A stretch of DNA of 41,385 nucleotides from Candidatus Avibacteroides excrementipullorum (GTDB taxonomy: Bacteria > Bacteroidota > Bacteroidia > Bacteroidales > Bacteroidaceae): positions 1 through 41,385 of the forward strand of contig DVIH01000059.1 in the NCBI GenBank assembly GCA_018711405.1. Reading direction: 5' to 3'. Positions 16,272 through 24,215 of the stretch are shown here, one piece after another. The translations under genes were made by a program, and so were the position numbers. How positions within the stretch are numbered: position 1 is the first letter of the stretch; each line of letters opens with the position of its first letter. Below the pieces are notes generated by a model. It was not told the origin of the DNA and did not search any database. It saw only the letters and a list, made by a program, of their open reading frames with translations.

Positions 16272-17474
16272 ATGATTAAAAAGACACTTTTCGCAGCCCT
16301 GCTTATGGCGGCTGCATGTCCGGCTTTCGCACAGACCGCCGGACAAAACGCTGACGTCACCGAAACGGTGGAGTACAGCACTGAAAAATACAAAGTGGAG
16401 ACCAACAGCTTCTGGAGCAACTGGTTTATCAGCGTGGGAGCCGGCGGTCAGGTCTACTTCGGCGACCACGACAGGCAGGTGAAGTTCGGCAAACGAATAG
16501 CTCCCTCCCTCGACGTGGCCATAGGCAAATGGTTCACTCCGGGCATCGGAGTACGCCTCATGTACAACGGCCTGTCGGTGAAAGGAGCCACACAGACCGG
16601 CATGTACAGCACCGGCGAGGACGTGCCTGGCAAGGGAGGCGCAGGCTACTGGCTGGACAACCAGAAGTTCAAATATGCCAACCTGCAGGCCGATGTGATG
16701 TTCAACCTCATGAACATATTCGGCGGATACAAGGAAAAGCGCGTGTACAGCCTCAGCCCGTATGCCGGCTTCGGCATGATGAGGGTGACCGACACTCCCC
16801 ACTCCACCGAGATTTCGGGACACTTCGGCCTCATCAACACGTTCCGCCTCTGCTCGGCTCTCGACCTTAACCTCGACATACGAGGCACGGTAGTGAGCGA
16901 CCACTTCGACGGCGAAAGCGGCGGACGCGGCGGAGAGGGTATGATATCGGCCACTCTGGGACTGACCTACAAGTTCAAACCGCGCGGCTGGGACCGCAGC
17001 AAGACTGTGACCCGCACCGTCTACAACACTGACGAACTCGATGCCATGCGCAACAAGCTCAACGACCTCAGCGCAGAAAACGCACGTCTGAAACAGGCTC
17101 TGGCCGAAGGCAACAAGGCCGCTGCCGAAAAGAGCGTGAGACAAATAGCTTCGAGCAACCTCGTGGTATTCCAGATAGGCAAGAGCAAGCTGTCTAACGA
17201 GGCACGCGCCAACCTCGGAATGCTGGCCGAAGTCATCAAACAGGGCGACGCTTCCACCGTCTACACCATCACGGGTTATGCCGACAAGGGCACAGGCAGC
17301 GCAGCTATCAACGAACGCCTGAGCAAGGCTCGTGCGGAAGCAGTCTACGACTGCCTGGTTGAGGAATTCGGCGTGAACGCAGACCAGCTCGAAATAGACT
17401 ACAAGGGCGGAGTGGACAACATGTTCTACGACGATCCTCGTCTGAGCCGTGCAGTAATCACGCGCAGCAAATAA
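16272..17474 (+). CDS. OmpA-family outer-membrane porin with peptidoglycan-binding domain
   Basis: A 400-residue protein with a Sec signal peptide (MIKKTLFAALLMAAACPAFA, cut after AFA). Residues about 40-250 form a beta-barrel with aromatic-rich strands, then a short coiled segment (LDAMRNKLNDLSAENARLKQAL, about 253-275). A C-terminal OmpA-like domain follows (VVFQIGKSKLSNEARANLGM through LSRAVITRSK). VYTITGYADKGTGSAAINERLSKARAEAV is the peptidoglycan-binding stretch. It should anchor the outer membrane to the wall. It ends the operon, 36 bp after the CotH gene, and a strong terminator follows at about 17597. This pairing suggests it supports the surface polysaccharide or protein layer. Confidence 0.9.
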   Translation: MIKKTLFAALLMAAACPAFAQTAGQNADVTETVEYSTEKYKVETNSFWSNWFISVGAGGQVYFGDHDRQVKFGKRIAPSLDVAIGKWFTPGIGVRLMYNGLSVKGATQTGMYSTGEDVPGKGGAGYWLDNQKFKYANLQADVMFNLMNIFGGYKEKRVYSLSPYAGFGMMRVTDTPHSTEISGHFGLINTFRLCSALDLNLDIRGTVVSDHFDGESGGRGGEGMISATLGLTYKFKPRGWDRSKTVTRTVYNTDELDAMRNKLNDLSAENARLKQALAEGNKAAAEKSVRQIASSNLVVFQIGKSKLSNEARANLGMLAEVIKQGDASTVYTITGYADKGTGSAAINERLSKARAEAVYDCLVEEFGVNADQLEIDYKGGVDNMFYDDPRLSRAVITRSK

Positions 17475-17596
17475 ACAGTAAACATTCAGGGGGGCCGCGC
17501 ATACACACTACCAAAGGCAGACCGTGAGGTTTGCCAATAAATACACTACATTCTTTTTTTTAGAAAGCGGTTCCCCCGTTTGCTTGTTTTGTTTCC

Positions 17597-17640
17597 AATC
17601 CCCCTTTGGCCTGAGCGCAGGCGGAGGGGGATTATTTTTT
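17597..17640 (+). terminator. Rho-independent terminator of the exopolysaccharide operon
   Basis: AATCCCCC (17597-17604) pairs with GGGGGATT (17626-17633), with an inner GCCTG/CAGGC stem (17609-17613 and 17618-17622), followed by a run of T (ATTTTTTTCC). It lies about 120 bp after the OmpA-family gene. Confidence 0.85.
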
Positions 17641-17716
17641 TCCGGCGTGTCATTAATGTGCCATCTGCCGCATTGCTTTCAAGCCTCCGGCTTGGTCGTT
17701 TACGAAAGATAGCTTT

Positions 17717-17815
17717 TACACTTTTCCATGAAAAAATACATCCAAATTCTACACTTTTCCATGAAATTCCGCACTCAAAACATACACTTTTCTAAAAAAA
17801 AGCACATCCCAAAAG
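17717..17815. repeat. 33-nt period array 1 (three units)
   Basis: TACACTTTTCCATGAAA occurs at 17717 and 17750, and TACACTTTTC again at 17783; the spacing is exactly 33 nt twice. About 17 nt are conserved and about 16 vary between units. The array lies in a 995-bp stretch without an intact gene (17475-18469), after the operon terminator and before a decayed ORF. In one + frame the unit reads as an 11-residue repeat (TLFHE...), but no intact gene contains it. A third-unit end runs into an inverted repeat at 17805. Confidence 0.85.
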
Positions 17816-17838
17816 TTTTGTGTCTAACTTTTGGGATG
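17805..17838. repeat. 13-bp perfect inverted repeat
   Basis: CATCCCAAAAGTT (17805-17817) and AACTTTTGGGATG (17826-17838) form a perfect stem around an 8-nt loop. No immediate T-run follows; T6 appears about 25 nt later. It could be a terminator-like stem or the end of a lost insertion element. No transposase is visible nearby. Confidence 0.7.
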
Positions 17839-17924
17839 CATATCATTTTGACCCGGTCCCTTTTTTATTGTTACTGAATATGCTGAAAGGAAAGAATCCT
17901 GCAAATCGTTTTTAGAGGTGATGA

Positions 17925-18161
17925 TTACATGGTATCTTTTTCCCTATAATATTCATCTATCACATCTAACGTATTATCTATATATTTTCTCGGTGCATCA
18001 GACACAGTTTGACGGATATCCTTTAGAGCAACGCTTATCTCGTCAATTTTCTCTTTGGCATTTCCAATATCGTCAATATACCATGATAATTCATAATGCG
18101 ATATCCTGCCGCTCTTCAATGGCGCTTTTATGTCTTTGAATATTTTATTCTCGTTACCTAA
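17925..18161 (-). pseudogene. Decayed short gene fragment, unknown
   Basis: An open minus-strand frame of about 78 codons with no ATG start; the first possible start codon is a TTG at 18119. It reads in part NENKIFKDIKAPLKSGRI and YELSWYIDDIGNAKEKIDEI, with an amphipathic helical, charged composition that looks protein-like and not random. It ends DEYYREKDTM. The absence of a start, its position between repeat arrays and its short length suggest the remnant of a larger gene. I do not recognise the family. It could also be a real small protein using TTG. Confidence 0.35.
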
Positions 18162-18339
18162 TCACAAAGATAAAAGTAATTATATTCACTTGAAAGTGTT
18201 TTAACCTATTTTCTTGCCGCCAGATTTTGACACAAATTTATGGCTGCATCATTGAGAACTCTTGCTTGTAATATGTTTACGGGGTTTCAGCACCGCAATC
18301 CATCAGTCCGTCCATTACAGATTTCATTATCCCAAACGG

Positions 18340-18438
18340 CCAAGTCCGAATTTATCGGCAGTGAAACTCTCCATTTCGCCCGAATTATCGGCAGTTCAAG
18401 CATCAGTTTCGCCCGAATTATCGGCAGTCAGGATTTTA
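18340..18438. repeat. 33-nt period array 2, directly upstream of an ATPase gene
   Basis: TATCGGCAGT recurs at 18353, 18386 and 18419, exactly 33 nt apart. Units 2 and 3 share the 22-nt block at 18374-18395 and 18407-18428, which starts TTTCGCCCGAATTATCGG. About 11 nt between blocks are variable. The array ends about 30 nt before the start of the disrupted AAA/DUF4143 ATPase gene at 18470. A TAnnTTTG-like box (TATCTTTA, 18444-18451) lies between the array and that start, so the array covers the expected operator/promoter zone. Confidence 0.85.
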
Positions 18439-18469
18439 TTTGCTATCTTTACGCAAAAATATAGGAACT

Positions 18470-18885
18470 ATGAACATAAAAGAACTTGAACGGGTCTTGC
18501 TTGATCAAAAAGAAGAACTCGAGACATTGAGAGACAAGAGTTTCTGCCATCGCGAAGAGGAACAGCTGGTAGATCTGAACAGCAACCTTGCACAGGTAAT
18601 CATAGGCGTAAGAAGAAGCGGGAAATCTACATTGTGCTTCAATGCATTGGAAAAATCGAAAGTGAGCTATGCATACGTCAACTTCGATGATGATATCAGG
18701 TGGCATATGACATCGAAAACCCCAAAACACGCAAACGGGAAATTAACGGAGCTATAGCTGCGGCAAAAAGCACCGGATGCAAAAATATATATATCCTGAC
18801 CGACCATCAGTCGGAAACAATAATCCATGACGGCATAATGCTAACGGTAATACCGGTATGGGAATGGATTGTCAGTGAAAAATGA
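18470..18885 (+). pseudogene. AAA/DUF4143-type ATPase with internal deletion
   Basis: The first about 75 codons encode the start of an AAA_14-type ATPase: MNIKELERVLLDQKEELETL, then AQVIIGVRRSGKSTLCFNAL (Walker A GVRRSGKST) and YAYVNFDDD. At about 18695 the frame shifts and the sequence jumps to what reads as the C-terminus of the same kind of protein: VAYDIENPKTRKREINGAI and KNIYILTDHQSETI, ending EWIVSEK. Intact family members have roughly 250-300 more residues between these parts. The simplest reading is one internal deletion that also changed the frame, leaving a non-functional gene. It is not a copy of the intact ATPase at 21364-22710, whose sequence differs. Confidence 0.8.
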
Positions 18886-18919
18886 TACAAACAGCAGGCT
18901 ACAACTCCGCCGGGCCAAG

Positions 18920-19029
18920 ACCGAGCCGATCATCAACCGACATGTGCGCCATCTTCGCCCGGGATGGCGTATATCTTTGCCCGATACCGAGCCGATCATC
19001 GACCGATACCGAGCCGATCTTTTTCCGGG
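18920..19029. repeat. 22-nt period array A (five units)
   Basis: Five consecutive 22-nt units begin at 18920, 18942, 18964, 18986 and 19008. Two unit types alternate in blocks. Type 1 starts ACCGAGCCGATC (units 1, 4, 5). Type 2 starts ATGTGCGCCATCTTCGCCCG (unit 2), with unit 3 an inverted-looking variant (ATGGCGTATATC). The types align with each other at about half the positions, so they are related. The array fills the centre of the 323-bp gap between the ATPase pseudogene and the S24/S26 peptidase gene. A TATCTTTG box (18972-18979) inside unit 3 could act as a promoter -7 element. Confidence 0.88.
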
Positions 19030-19208
19030 CTGCGCAGACACACTGCCGCACCCTGAAAAACAGCGACTTTCACTTGCGCCGAAAAAGCGCCGTGTTTCGG
19101 CGGAACGGGTGTACACGTCTCCCACATTTTTCGTACATTTGTACTTGATAAAGTCCGTATCTGACAAATGGGAATAAAGACATTGAATGACGTAAAACCT
19201 CAGCGACC

Positions 19209-19673
19209 ATGCAGACCGACAAACTGATACTCGACAATGAACTGTTTTTCGCTGAGGTAGAACGTATGCTCTCAGAAGAACATTTCGTAACTTTGCGCAG
19301 CAAGGGAAGCAGCATGTTCCCGTTCATTACCGGCGGACGCGACAGCGTGGTGCTGCAAAAAAGTCGGGATATAAATGCGGGCGACATAGTACTGGCGCGG
19401 ATACCGGGCAAAGGGCATGTGCTGCACAGGGTGTACAAGGCGGACGGCGACAGACTGACGCTCATGGGCGACGGCAACCTGCACGCCAAAGAGGAGTGCA
19501 CGAAAAGCGACGTGGCAGGCAAGGTGACAGAAATAATCCGCGACGGACGGCACGTGCATTGCTCCGCGCCTGCCGAACGGCGGAAAGCAGCCGTCTGGAT
19601 GAAACTGCTGCCCGTGCGCAGGCTGCTGCTGTGCGTGTGCCGCATATATGTGAAACTGAAACAAAGGAAATGA
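19209..19673 (+). CDS. S24/S26-type peptidase, ER/archaeal signal-peptidase-like
   Basis: A 154-residue protein. The core is SKGSSMFPFI (Ser35 as likely nucleophile), GDIVLARIPGKGHVLHRVYK (His73) and LMGDGN (86-90). The 'HRV' and 'GDxN' pair matches the Ser-His type of signal peptidase (SEC11/SipW-like) more than the Ser-Lys LexA/LepB type. There is no N-terminal membrane anchor; instead a hydrophobic segment lies near the C-terminus (about 129-147). An ABC exporter gene starts 4 bp downstream, so a role in trimming an exported peptide or protein is inferred. Similar S24/S26 proteins sit beside PqqD-like and NTP_transf_5 genes in other Bacteroidetes and Firmicutes clusters. A role in LexA-like regulation is less likely because no HTH is present. 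Confidence 0.75.
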   Translation: MQTDKLILDNELFFAEVERMLSEEHFVTLRSKGSSMFPFITGGRDSVVLQKSRDINAGDIVLARIPGKGHVLHRVYKADGDRLTLMGDGNLHAKEECTKSDVAGKVTEIIRDGRHVHCSAPAERRKAAVWMKLLPVRRLLLCVCRIYVKLKQRK

Positions 19674-19677
19674 CAAT

Positions 19678-21324
19678 ATGAACCCAATGCATATAGCCGA
19701 CTGCGTGAAATGGCTGTGGAGGATGTCGCGCGGATTCCGCATCCCCATAACAGTCTGCACTCTGACGGGAACACTGCACGTGTGCACATCGCTGCTGTTC
19801 ATATACGTGTGCAAACACCTGATAGACATAGCCACAGACGTGGCCGACGACAGTCTCGGCACATACATCGCACTGATGGCCTCATGCCTTGTCGCCCAGC
19901 TCCTGCTGTCGGTGACAAGAAGCCGTCTGACCGCACGCACGGAGATAAGGTTGCGCAACGAACTGCACCAACGCCTGTTCGCCCATCTGATGAACAGCAG
20001 CCAGACCGGACGGGAAAGATTTCACACGGGCGACATACTCAACCGCCTGGAGGAAGACTCGGCTACCATCGCCGACGCGCTGTGCCGCAACATCCCGGCC
20101 GTATTCATCACCATAGTGCAACTGGGAGGAGCATTGTTTTTCCTCTCCCGTCTGGACGTGAGGCTCGCAGGCGTCATAGTGTTTATCATGCCTGTAGCCC
20201 TGCTGATGAGCAAAAGTTACGTGCGCAAGATGCGCAACATGTCGCGCGACATCCGCGATGCCGACAGCAGCATCCAAAGCCACATGCAGGAAAACCTGCA
20301 ACACCGCATCCTCATCAAGACTATGGAATATACGATACGGGCCATAGACAGACTTGCCTCCATGCAGGACAGCCTGAAGACAAAGGTAATGAAACGCACA
20401 GACTTCTCGGTATTTTCCCGCTCGATGGTGCAGATAGGCTTCATGACAGGCTATGCCGTAGCATTTCTGTGGGGAGTGTTCGGCCTGCAAAGCGGTAGCG
20501 TCACTTTCGGCATGATGGCGGCATTCCTGCAACTCGTGGCGCAGATACAACGGCCTATGGTGGACCTCAGCCGACAGATACCGGCGTTTATCCGCGTATT
20601 CACATCCACAGAGCGTCTGGCCGAACTGACCGGCCTGCCTCTGGAGCAACAGGGCGACCCTGTGAGGCTGGACGGCTGCATAGGCATACGCATGGAAAAC
20701 CTGTCTTTCGCCTACCCCGACAGCGACCGGAAAGTTTTGTCGGACTTCAGTTTCGACTTCCGGCCGGGCAGCCTCACGGCCATTGTCGGCGAGACAGGTG
20801 CAGGCAAAAGCACCCTCGTGAAACTCATCCTGGCCCTGTTCCGACCGGACAATGGACGGATAACACTCTACAACGGCAGGCAGGAAGCAACCGCCTCGCC
20901 GCTCACCCGCTGCAACCTGGCATACGTGCCGCAAGGCAATACGCTCGTGAGCGGCACCATACGCGACAACCTGCTCATGGGAAAATCTGACGCGACCGAA
21001 GATGAACTGAAAGCGGCTCTGCACACTGCCGCAGCCGACTTCGTACTCTCACTGCCCATGGGCATGGACAGCCCGTGCGGAGAGAGGGGCACTGGACTCA
21101 GCGAGGGGCAGGCGCAACGCATAGCCATAGCACGCGGACTGCTCCGTCCCGGCGGACTGCTGTTGCTGGACGAACCCACATCATCGCTCGACAGCGAAAC
21201 AGAAAAACTGCTGCTGCAACGCCTGTCGCACTGCCTGCAAGGGAAAACCCTGATACTCATAACCCACCGCGAAGCCATAGCCGGGCTGTGCCAGTCGGCC
21301 GTAAGGCTGGAAAGGAAGGAGTGA
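19678..21324 (+). CDS. ABC exporter, fused membrane and ATPase domains
   Basis: A 548-residue type IV (MsbA-like) half-transporter that should work as a homodimer in the inner membrane. Six membrane helices lie within about 1-300. The ATPase domain has Walker A GETGAGKST (about 377-385), a Q-loop in YVPQGN, signature LSEGQ, Walker B LLLLDEPTSSLD and an H-loop ITHRE. No C39 peptidase or cyclic-nucleotide domain is fused. It starts 4 bp after the S24/S26 peptidase gene. Together they look like a processing-and-export pair for a small substrate, but a lipid or drug substrate cannot be excluded. Confidence 0.88.
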   Translation: MNPMHIADCVKWLWRMSRGFRIPITVCTLTGTLHVCTSLLFIYVCKHLIDIATDVADDSLGTYIALMASCLVAQLLLSVTRSRLTARTEIRLRNELHQRLFAHLMNSSQTGRERFHTGDILNRLEEDSATIADALCRNIPAVFITIVQLGGALFFLSRLDVRLAGVIVFIMPVALLMSKSYVRKMRNMSRDIRDADSSIQSHMQENLQHRILIKTMEYTIRAIDRLASMQDSLKTKVMKRTDFSVFSRSMVQIGFMTGYAVAFLWGVFGLQSGSVTFGMMAAFLQLVAQIQRPMVDLSRQIPAFIRVFTSTERLAELTGLPLEQQGDPVRLDGCIGIRMENLSFAYPDSDRKVLSDFSFDFRPGSLTAIVGETGAGKSTLVKLILALFRPDNGRITLYNGRQEATASPLTRCNLAYVPQGNTLVSGTIRDNLLMGKSDATEDELKAALHTAAADFVLSLPMGMDSPCGERGTGLSEGQAQRIAIARGLLRPGGLLLLDEPTSSLDSETEKLLLQRLSHCLQGKTLILITHREAIAGLCQSAVRLERKE

Positions 21325-21363
21325 GCAGGGATACAAAGATGAAAAATCAACACTGCCACCACC

Positions 21364-22710
21364 CTACAAAAACATTGTCATATAAACAGGTATGCAATCA
21401 ACTCCATTTTCTCTCTTAAAATCTTTCGTATAAATCAGATACTTATTCATTATCCGGTCCGAGAATTTGAAGCAGAACTCGTCCAACGATTTATGAGTCT
21501 TGTATCCCGAAGATTTTACCTCTATGGGGGAAATCTTATGCTTGTCAGGAATGACAAAGTCTATCTCGTAATACTTTTTCCCTTCGGCATAAGGTATGGT
21601 ATGATAGAACAGGTTCTTACCCGAAGCTCTCAGCATCTGGGCTATGACATTTTCATAGACATATCCCAAATTGGTACTAAGCTTGTCATTCAACAATTTA
21701 TCGTAGATGACATTCTCGGTAATATCGGCATCCTTGAAAACAAGAGTGACAAACAAACCGGTATCAGACGCATACATCTTGAAATACTCTTCATTTTTAG
21801 TCAAAGCCAATCCGGCATTCGGATCATCGGAATGATACACCACATTGACCGTCATGGAATCCTCCATCTCTTTCACGATATTCACTACCCTTTCCACTCT
21901 TTCATCCGAAATAGCCTTACCCACTTGATAACGCATCGCGTTCCTGCTGAGCTGGGCGGGAATGGCATCGTATAATGCTTTGGCTCTGCCTGAATCGTCA
22001 ATCTTCCCGAAGTCCTCCTCGTAAAGAGCTATTATGTCACGCTTTGCCCGGTCAACGGCTGTAAAATTGTTTGTCCTGATGTACGCTGAAACAGCCTGCG
22101 GCATCCCCCCTACAAGCATATACAGGCGGAAATCCCTCATGAGTTTGCGATGAACGGCATCTCCCAACGGCATTTTCTTCTCAAATGCAGTCCGCAACAA
22201 CGGAATAGTGGCAGTGTCTCCAAGCGCCCATCTGAATTCTTCATAATCCATCGGATACATATCCACTTTGGTTTCCTCACTCGGGACAAGGATATTGCGG
22301 CTCTTGGAACGGACTGATATCAAAGAACCAGTCTCTATATAATCGTAACGATGATCCTTTACCAGATGCTTGATGGCCTGTCTCGCAAGAGGTTGTAGCT
22401 GGACTTCATCAAAAATAATCACCGACTCCCTTTCATACAGTTGCACCTGATATATGAACTGCAACCTGATAAACAGATAATTCAAGTCTGAAATATCATT
22501 GAACAAATCGCTCACCTCTTTTGAAACCTTTGAGAAGTCAATCAATATGTATGACTTATACTCATGACGCGCGAATTCCTCTGCTATGGTAGATTTCCCG
22601 ATACGTCTGGCCCCCTGTATCAGCAATGCAGTATCGCCGTTGCGCTCAGATTTCCACTTAAGCATCACATCGTATATCTTTCGCTTGAAATAGATTACGT
22701 TATCTTCCAT
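21364..22710 (-). CDS. AAA_14/DUF4143 family ATPase with PD-(D/E)XK-like C-terminus
   Basis: A 448-residue intact member of the large Bacteroidetes ATPase family. The N-terminal AAA domain has Walker A GARRIGKST (33-41) and Walker B SVIIFDEVQLQP. The arm YIETGSLISVRSK and the segment VDMYPMDYEEFRWAL are also typical. The C-terminal DUF4143 part holds EIDFVIPDKHKISPIEVKSS, which has the E-D...E-x-K spacing of a PD-(D/E)XK nuclease-like fold. The cellular role of these proteins is unknown. The gene converges on the ABC exporter (39-bp gap). Its upstream region carries a 33-nt period array, as does the ATPase pseudogene at 18470. Confidence 0.9.
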   Translation of the reverse strand: MEDNVIYFKRKIYDVMLKWKSERNGDTALLIQGARRIGKSTIAEEFARHEYKSYILIDFSKVSKEVSDLFNDISDLNYLFIRLQFIYQVQLYERESVIIFDEVQLQPLARQAIKHLVKDHRYDYIETGSLISVRSKSRNILVPSEETKVDMYPMDYEEFRWALGDTATIPLLRTAFEKKMPLGDAVHRKLMRDFRLYMLVGGMPQAVSAYIRTNNFTAVDRAKRDIIALYEEDFGKIDDSGRAKALYDAIPAQLSRNAMRYQVGKAISDERVERVVNIVKEMEDSMTVNVVYHSDDPNAGLALTKNEEYFKMYASDTGLFVTLVFKDADITENVIYDKLLNDKLSTNLGYVYENVIAQMLRASGKNLFYHTIPYAEGKKYYEIDFVIPDKHKISPIEVKSSGYKTHKSLDEFCFKFSDRIMNKYLIYTKDFKRENGVDCIPVYMTMFL

Positions 22711-22752
22711 TTATCTTTAAATTTATGTGCGAATATATGTTTTATAAACATC

Positions 22753-22911
22753 TCCACCAAATTTAAAACCCGCAAAACGTCATTATCCACCAAATCTTTT
22801 CAGGCGATTTGTCGATATCCACCAATTTTCACGTATCTAAAATGTTTTTTGTCGGAAAACACAAAATGTTTTCAACTGTTTTTGTCGAAAAACACGAAAT
22901 GTTTGTGCGCA
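22753..22911. repeat. 33-nt period array 3, upstream of the intact ATPase gene
   Basis: TCCACCAA recurs at 22753, 22786 and 22818 (33 and 32 nt apart). Further out, TTTTTGTCG recurs at 22846 and 22879 (33 nt apart), each followed by a block of the form AAAACAC-AAATGTTT. The array begins about 40 nt upstream of the ATPase start (which reads leftward from 22710) and occupies most of the 308-bp gap to hpt. Sequences differ from arrays 1 and 2, but period and position relative to an ATPase gene are the same. Confidence 0.8.
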
Positions 22912-22981
22912 AGGATGCCGGGAAATGACATAAAAACGCCGGATGGACAAAAACTATTATCCCATGTAAAGATAAAAATCT

Positions 22982-22989
22982 TATCTTTG
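22982..22989 (+). promoter_or_regulatory. Possible Bacteroides-type -7 box for hpt
   Basis: TATCTTTG fits the TAnnTTTG -7 consensus and lies 29 nt before the hpt start. No TTTG is found at the expected -33 spacing, so the assignment is tentative. Confidence 0.5.
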
Positions 22990-23018
22990 CCGTGCGGAAG
23001 ACGCGACATATCTGAGGC

Positions 23019-23552
23019 ATGAAAATTATAAGAGTTTTAGACAAGGAATTTAGACCGTACATAAGCAGCAGCGAAATAGCGGAACGCATCTCTGCCATAG
23101 CGGACGAGCTGAACAGCAAGCTGGAAGGCAAAAAACCATTGTTCCTGTGCATACTCAACGGTGCGTTCATGTTTGCAGCCGACCTGCTCAGGCAAATATC
23201 CGTGCCGGCGGAAATATCGTTTATAAAAGTCGCATCTTATGACGGGACAGAATCGACAGGCAGGATAGCCGAAACCATAGGACTCGACAAAGACATAGAG
23301 GGAAGAACCGTTGTGATAGTGGAAGACATAATAGATTCGGGACTGACCATGAAATACCTGTTGGAACGCCTTAATGCGAAACATCCGGAAAAGATATATG
23401 TGACAGCTCTTTTTTCAAAGCCGTGCAACATGAAAGCAGACATACAGATAGACTATTGCGCATTCCGCATACCCGACAAGTTCATCATAGGATACGGGCT
23501 CGACTATGACGGATACGGCAGAAACTATCCTGACGTATATGCCATAGAGTGA
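23019..23552 (+). CDS. hpt: Hypoxanthine phosphoribosyltransferase
   Basis: A 177-residue type I phosphoribosyltransferase of normal length for Hpt. The PRPP-binding loop is VVIVEDIIDSGLTMKYLL (about 92-109), and the N-terminal beta-strand LFLCILNGAFMFAADLLRQI and SFIKVASYDGTESTG are typical. It converts hypoxanthine or guanine plus PRPP to IMP or GMP in purine salvage, in the cytoplasm. The start at 23019 follows a possible TAnnTTTG box. adk follows 50 bp downstream on the same strand, so the two nucleotide enzymes are probably co-transcribed. Confidence 0.95.
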   Translation: MKIIRVLDKEFRPYISSSEIAERISAIADELNSKLEGKKPLFLCILNGAFMFAADLLRQISVPAEISFIKVASYDGTESTGRIAETIGLDKDIEGRTVVIVEDIIDSGLTMKYLLERLNAKHPEKIYVTALFSKPCNMKADIQIDYCAFRIPDKFIIGYGLDYDGYGRNYPDVYAIE

Positions 23553-23602
23553 AAACAGTATATAATAACGCAAACTAACAATATTATAAATAGGATACAA
23601 TT

Positions 23603-24181
23603 ATGCTCAACATCGTAATCTTCGGCGCACCGGGTTCGGGTAAAGGAACCCAAAGCGAAAAAATAACAGAGAAATACGGCATCAGACACATCTCCACAGG
23701 AGACGTGCTCAGGGAAGAAATAAAAAACGGGACAGAACTGGGAAAAACAGCCAAACGCTACATAGACGAAGGACAACTGCTGCCCGATGAACTGATAATC
23801 GACATACTCGCAAGCGTGCTCGACTCGATGAAAGGACACAACGGAGTGATATTCGACGGTTTCCCGAGAACCATCCCTCAGGCCGAAGCCCTGAAAAAGC
23901 TGTTGCAAGACAGAGGACAGGACATAACGGCCATGCTCGACCTCGACGTACCGGAAGAAGAACTCATCACGCGCCTCCTCAAAAGGGGACAGGAGTCGGG
24001 ACGCGCCGATGACAACATGGAAACCATCAAGAAAAGACTTGACGTGTACAAGTCGCAGACATTCCCGCTGATAGAGTACTACAAGAAAGAAGGCAAGTAC
24101 AACCACATCAAAGGAGTGGGCGCACTCGATGACATTTTCCGCGACATAGCAGCCGTGATAGAAACATCTTCGGGAAAATAA
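23603..24181 (+). CDS. adk: Adenylate kinase
   Basis: A 192-residue adenylate kinase, of the short-LID length usual in Bacteroidetes. The P-loop is GAPGSGKGT (8-16), the NMP-binding part HISTGDVLREEIKNGTELG, and the family signature is VIFDGFPRTIPQAEAL. The LID region (LLKRGQESGRADD) is brief and has no zinc cysteines. It balances ATP, ADP and AMP in the cytoplasm. It follows hpt and is separated from obg by a hairpin terminator at 24216-24254. Confidence 0.96.
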   Translation: MLNIVIFGAPGSGKGTQSEKITEKYGIRHISTGDVLREEIKNGTELGKTAKRYIDEGQLLPDELIIDILASVLDSMKGHNGVIFDGFPRTIPQAEALKKLLQDRGQDITAMLDLDVPEEELITRLLKRGQESGRADDNMETIKKRLDVYKSQTFPLIEYYKKEGKYNHIKGVGALDDIFRDIAAVIETSSGK

Positions 24182-24215
24182 AACAATCACCACAATAAAG
24201 ACAAAAAGTCAAAAA

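Noticed and set aside
14472-17144. An 890-codon open frame on the minus strand opposite the CotH and OmpA genes
   Set aside because: Both genes on the plus strand have clear domains and signal peptides; the minus frame has no recognisable motif and its openness follows from the GC-rich codon pattern.
18340-18438. CRISPR array
   Set aside because: Units are 33 nt with only about 11 nt variable between blocks, three copies, no cas genes and no palindromic repeat ends. The spacers are far too short.
17580-18464. Plus-strand frames with 11-residue repeated peptides over the arrays (TLFHE..., ARIIGS...)
   Set aside because: 33 nt is a multiple of three, so any array reads as an 11-residue repeat. 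No sound start, signal or domain is present, so these are not called as genes.
18841-19167. Minus-strand frame across 22-nt array A with repeated MIGSV
   Set aside because: The same peptide pattern appears wherever the array is read in this frame; 22-nt units shift frame each copy, so no protein can be under selection.
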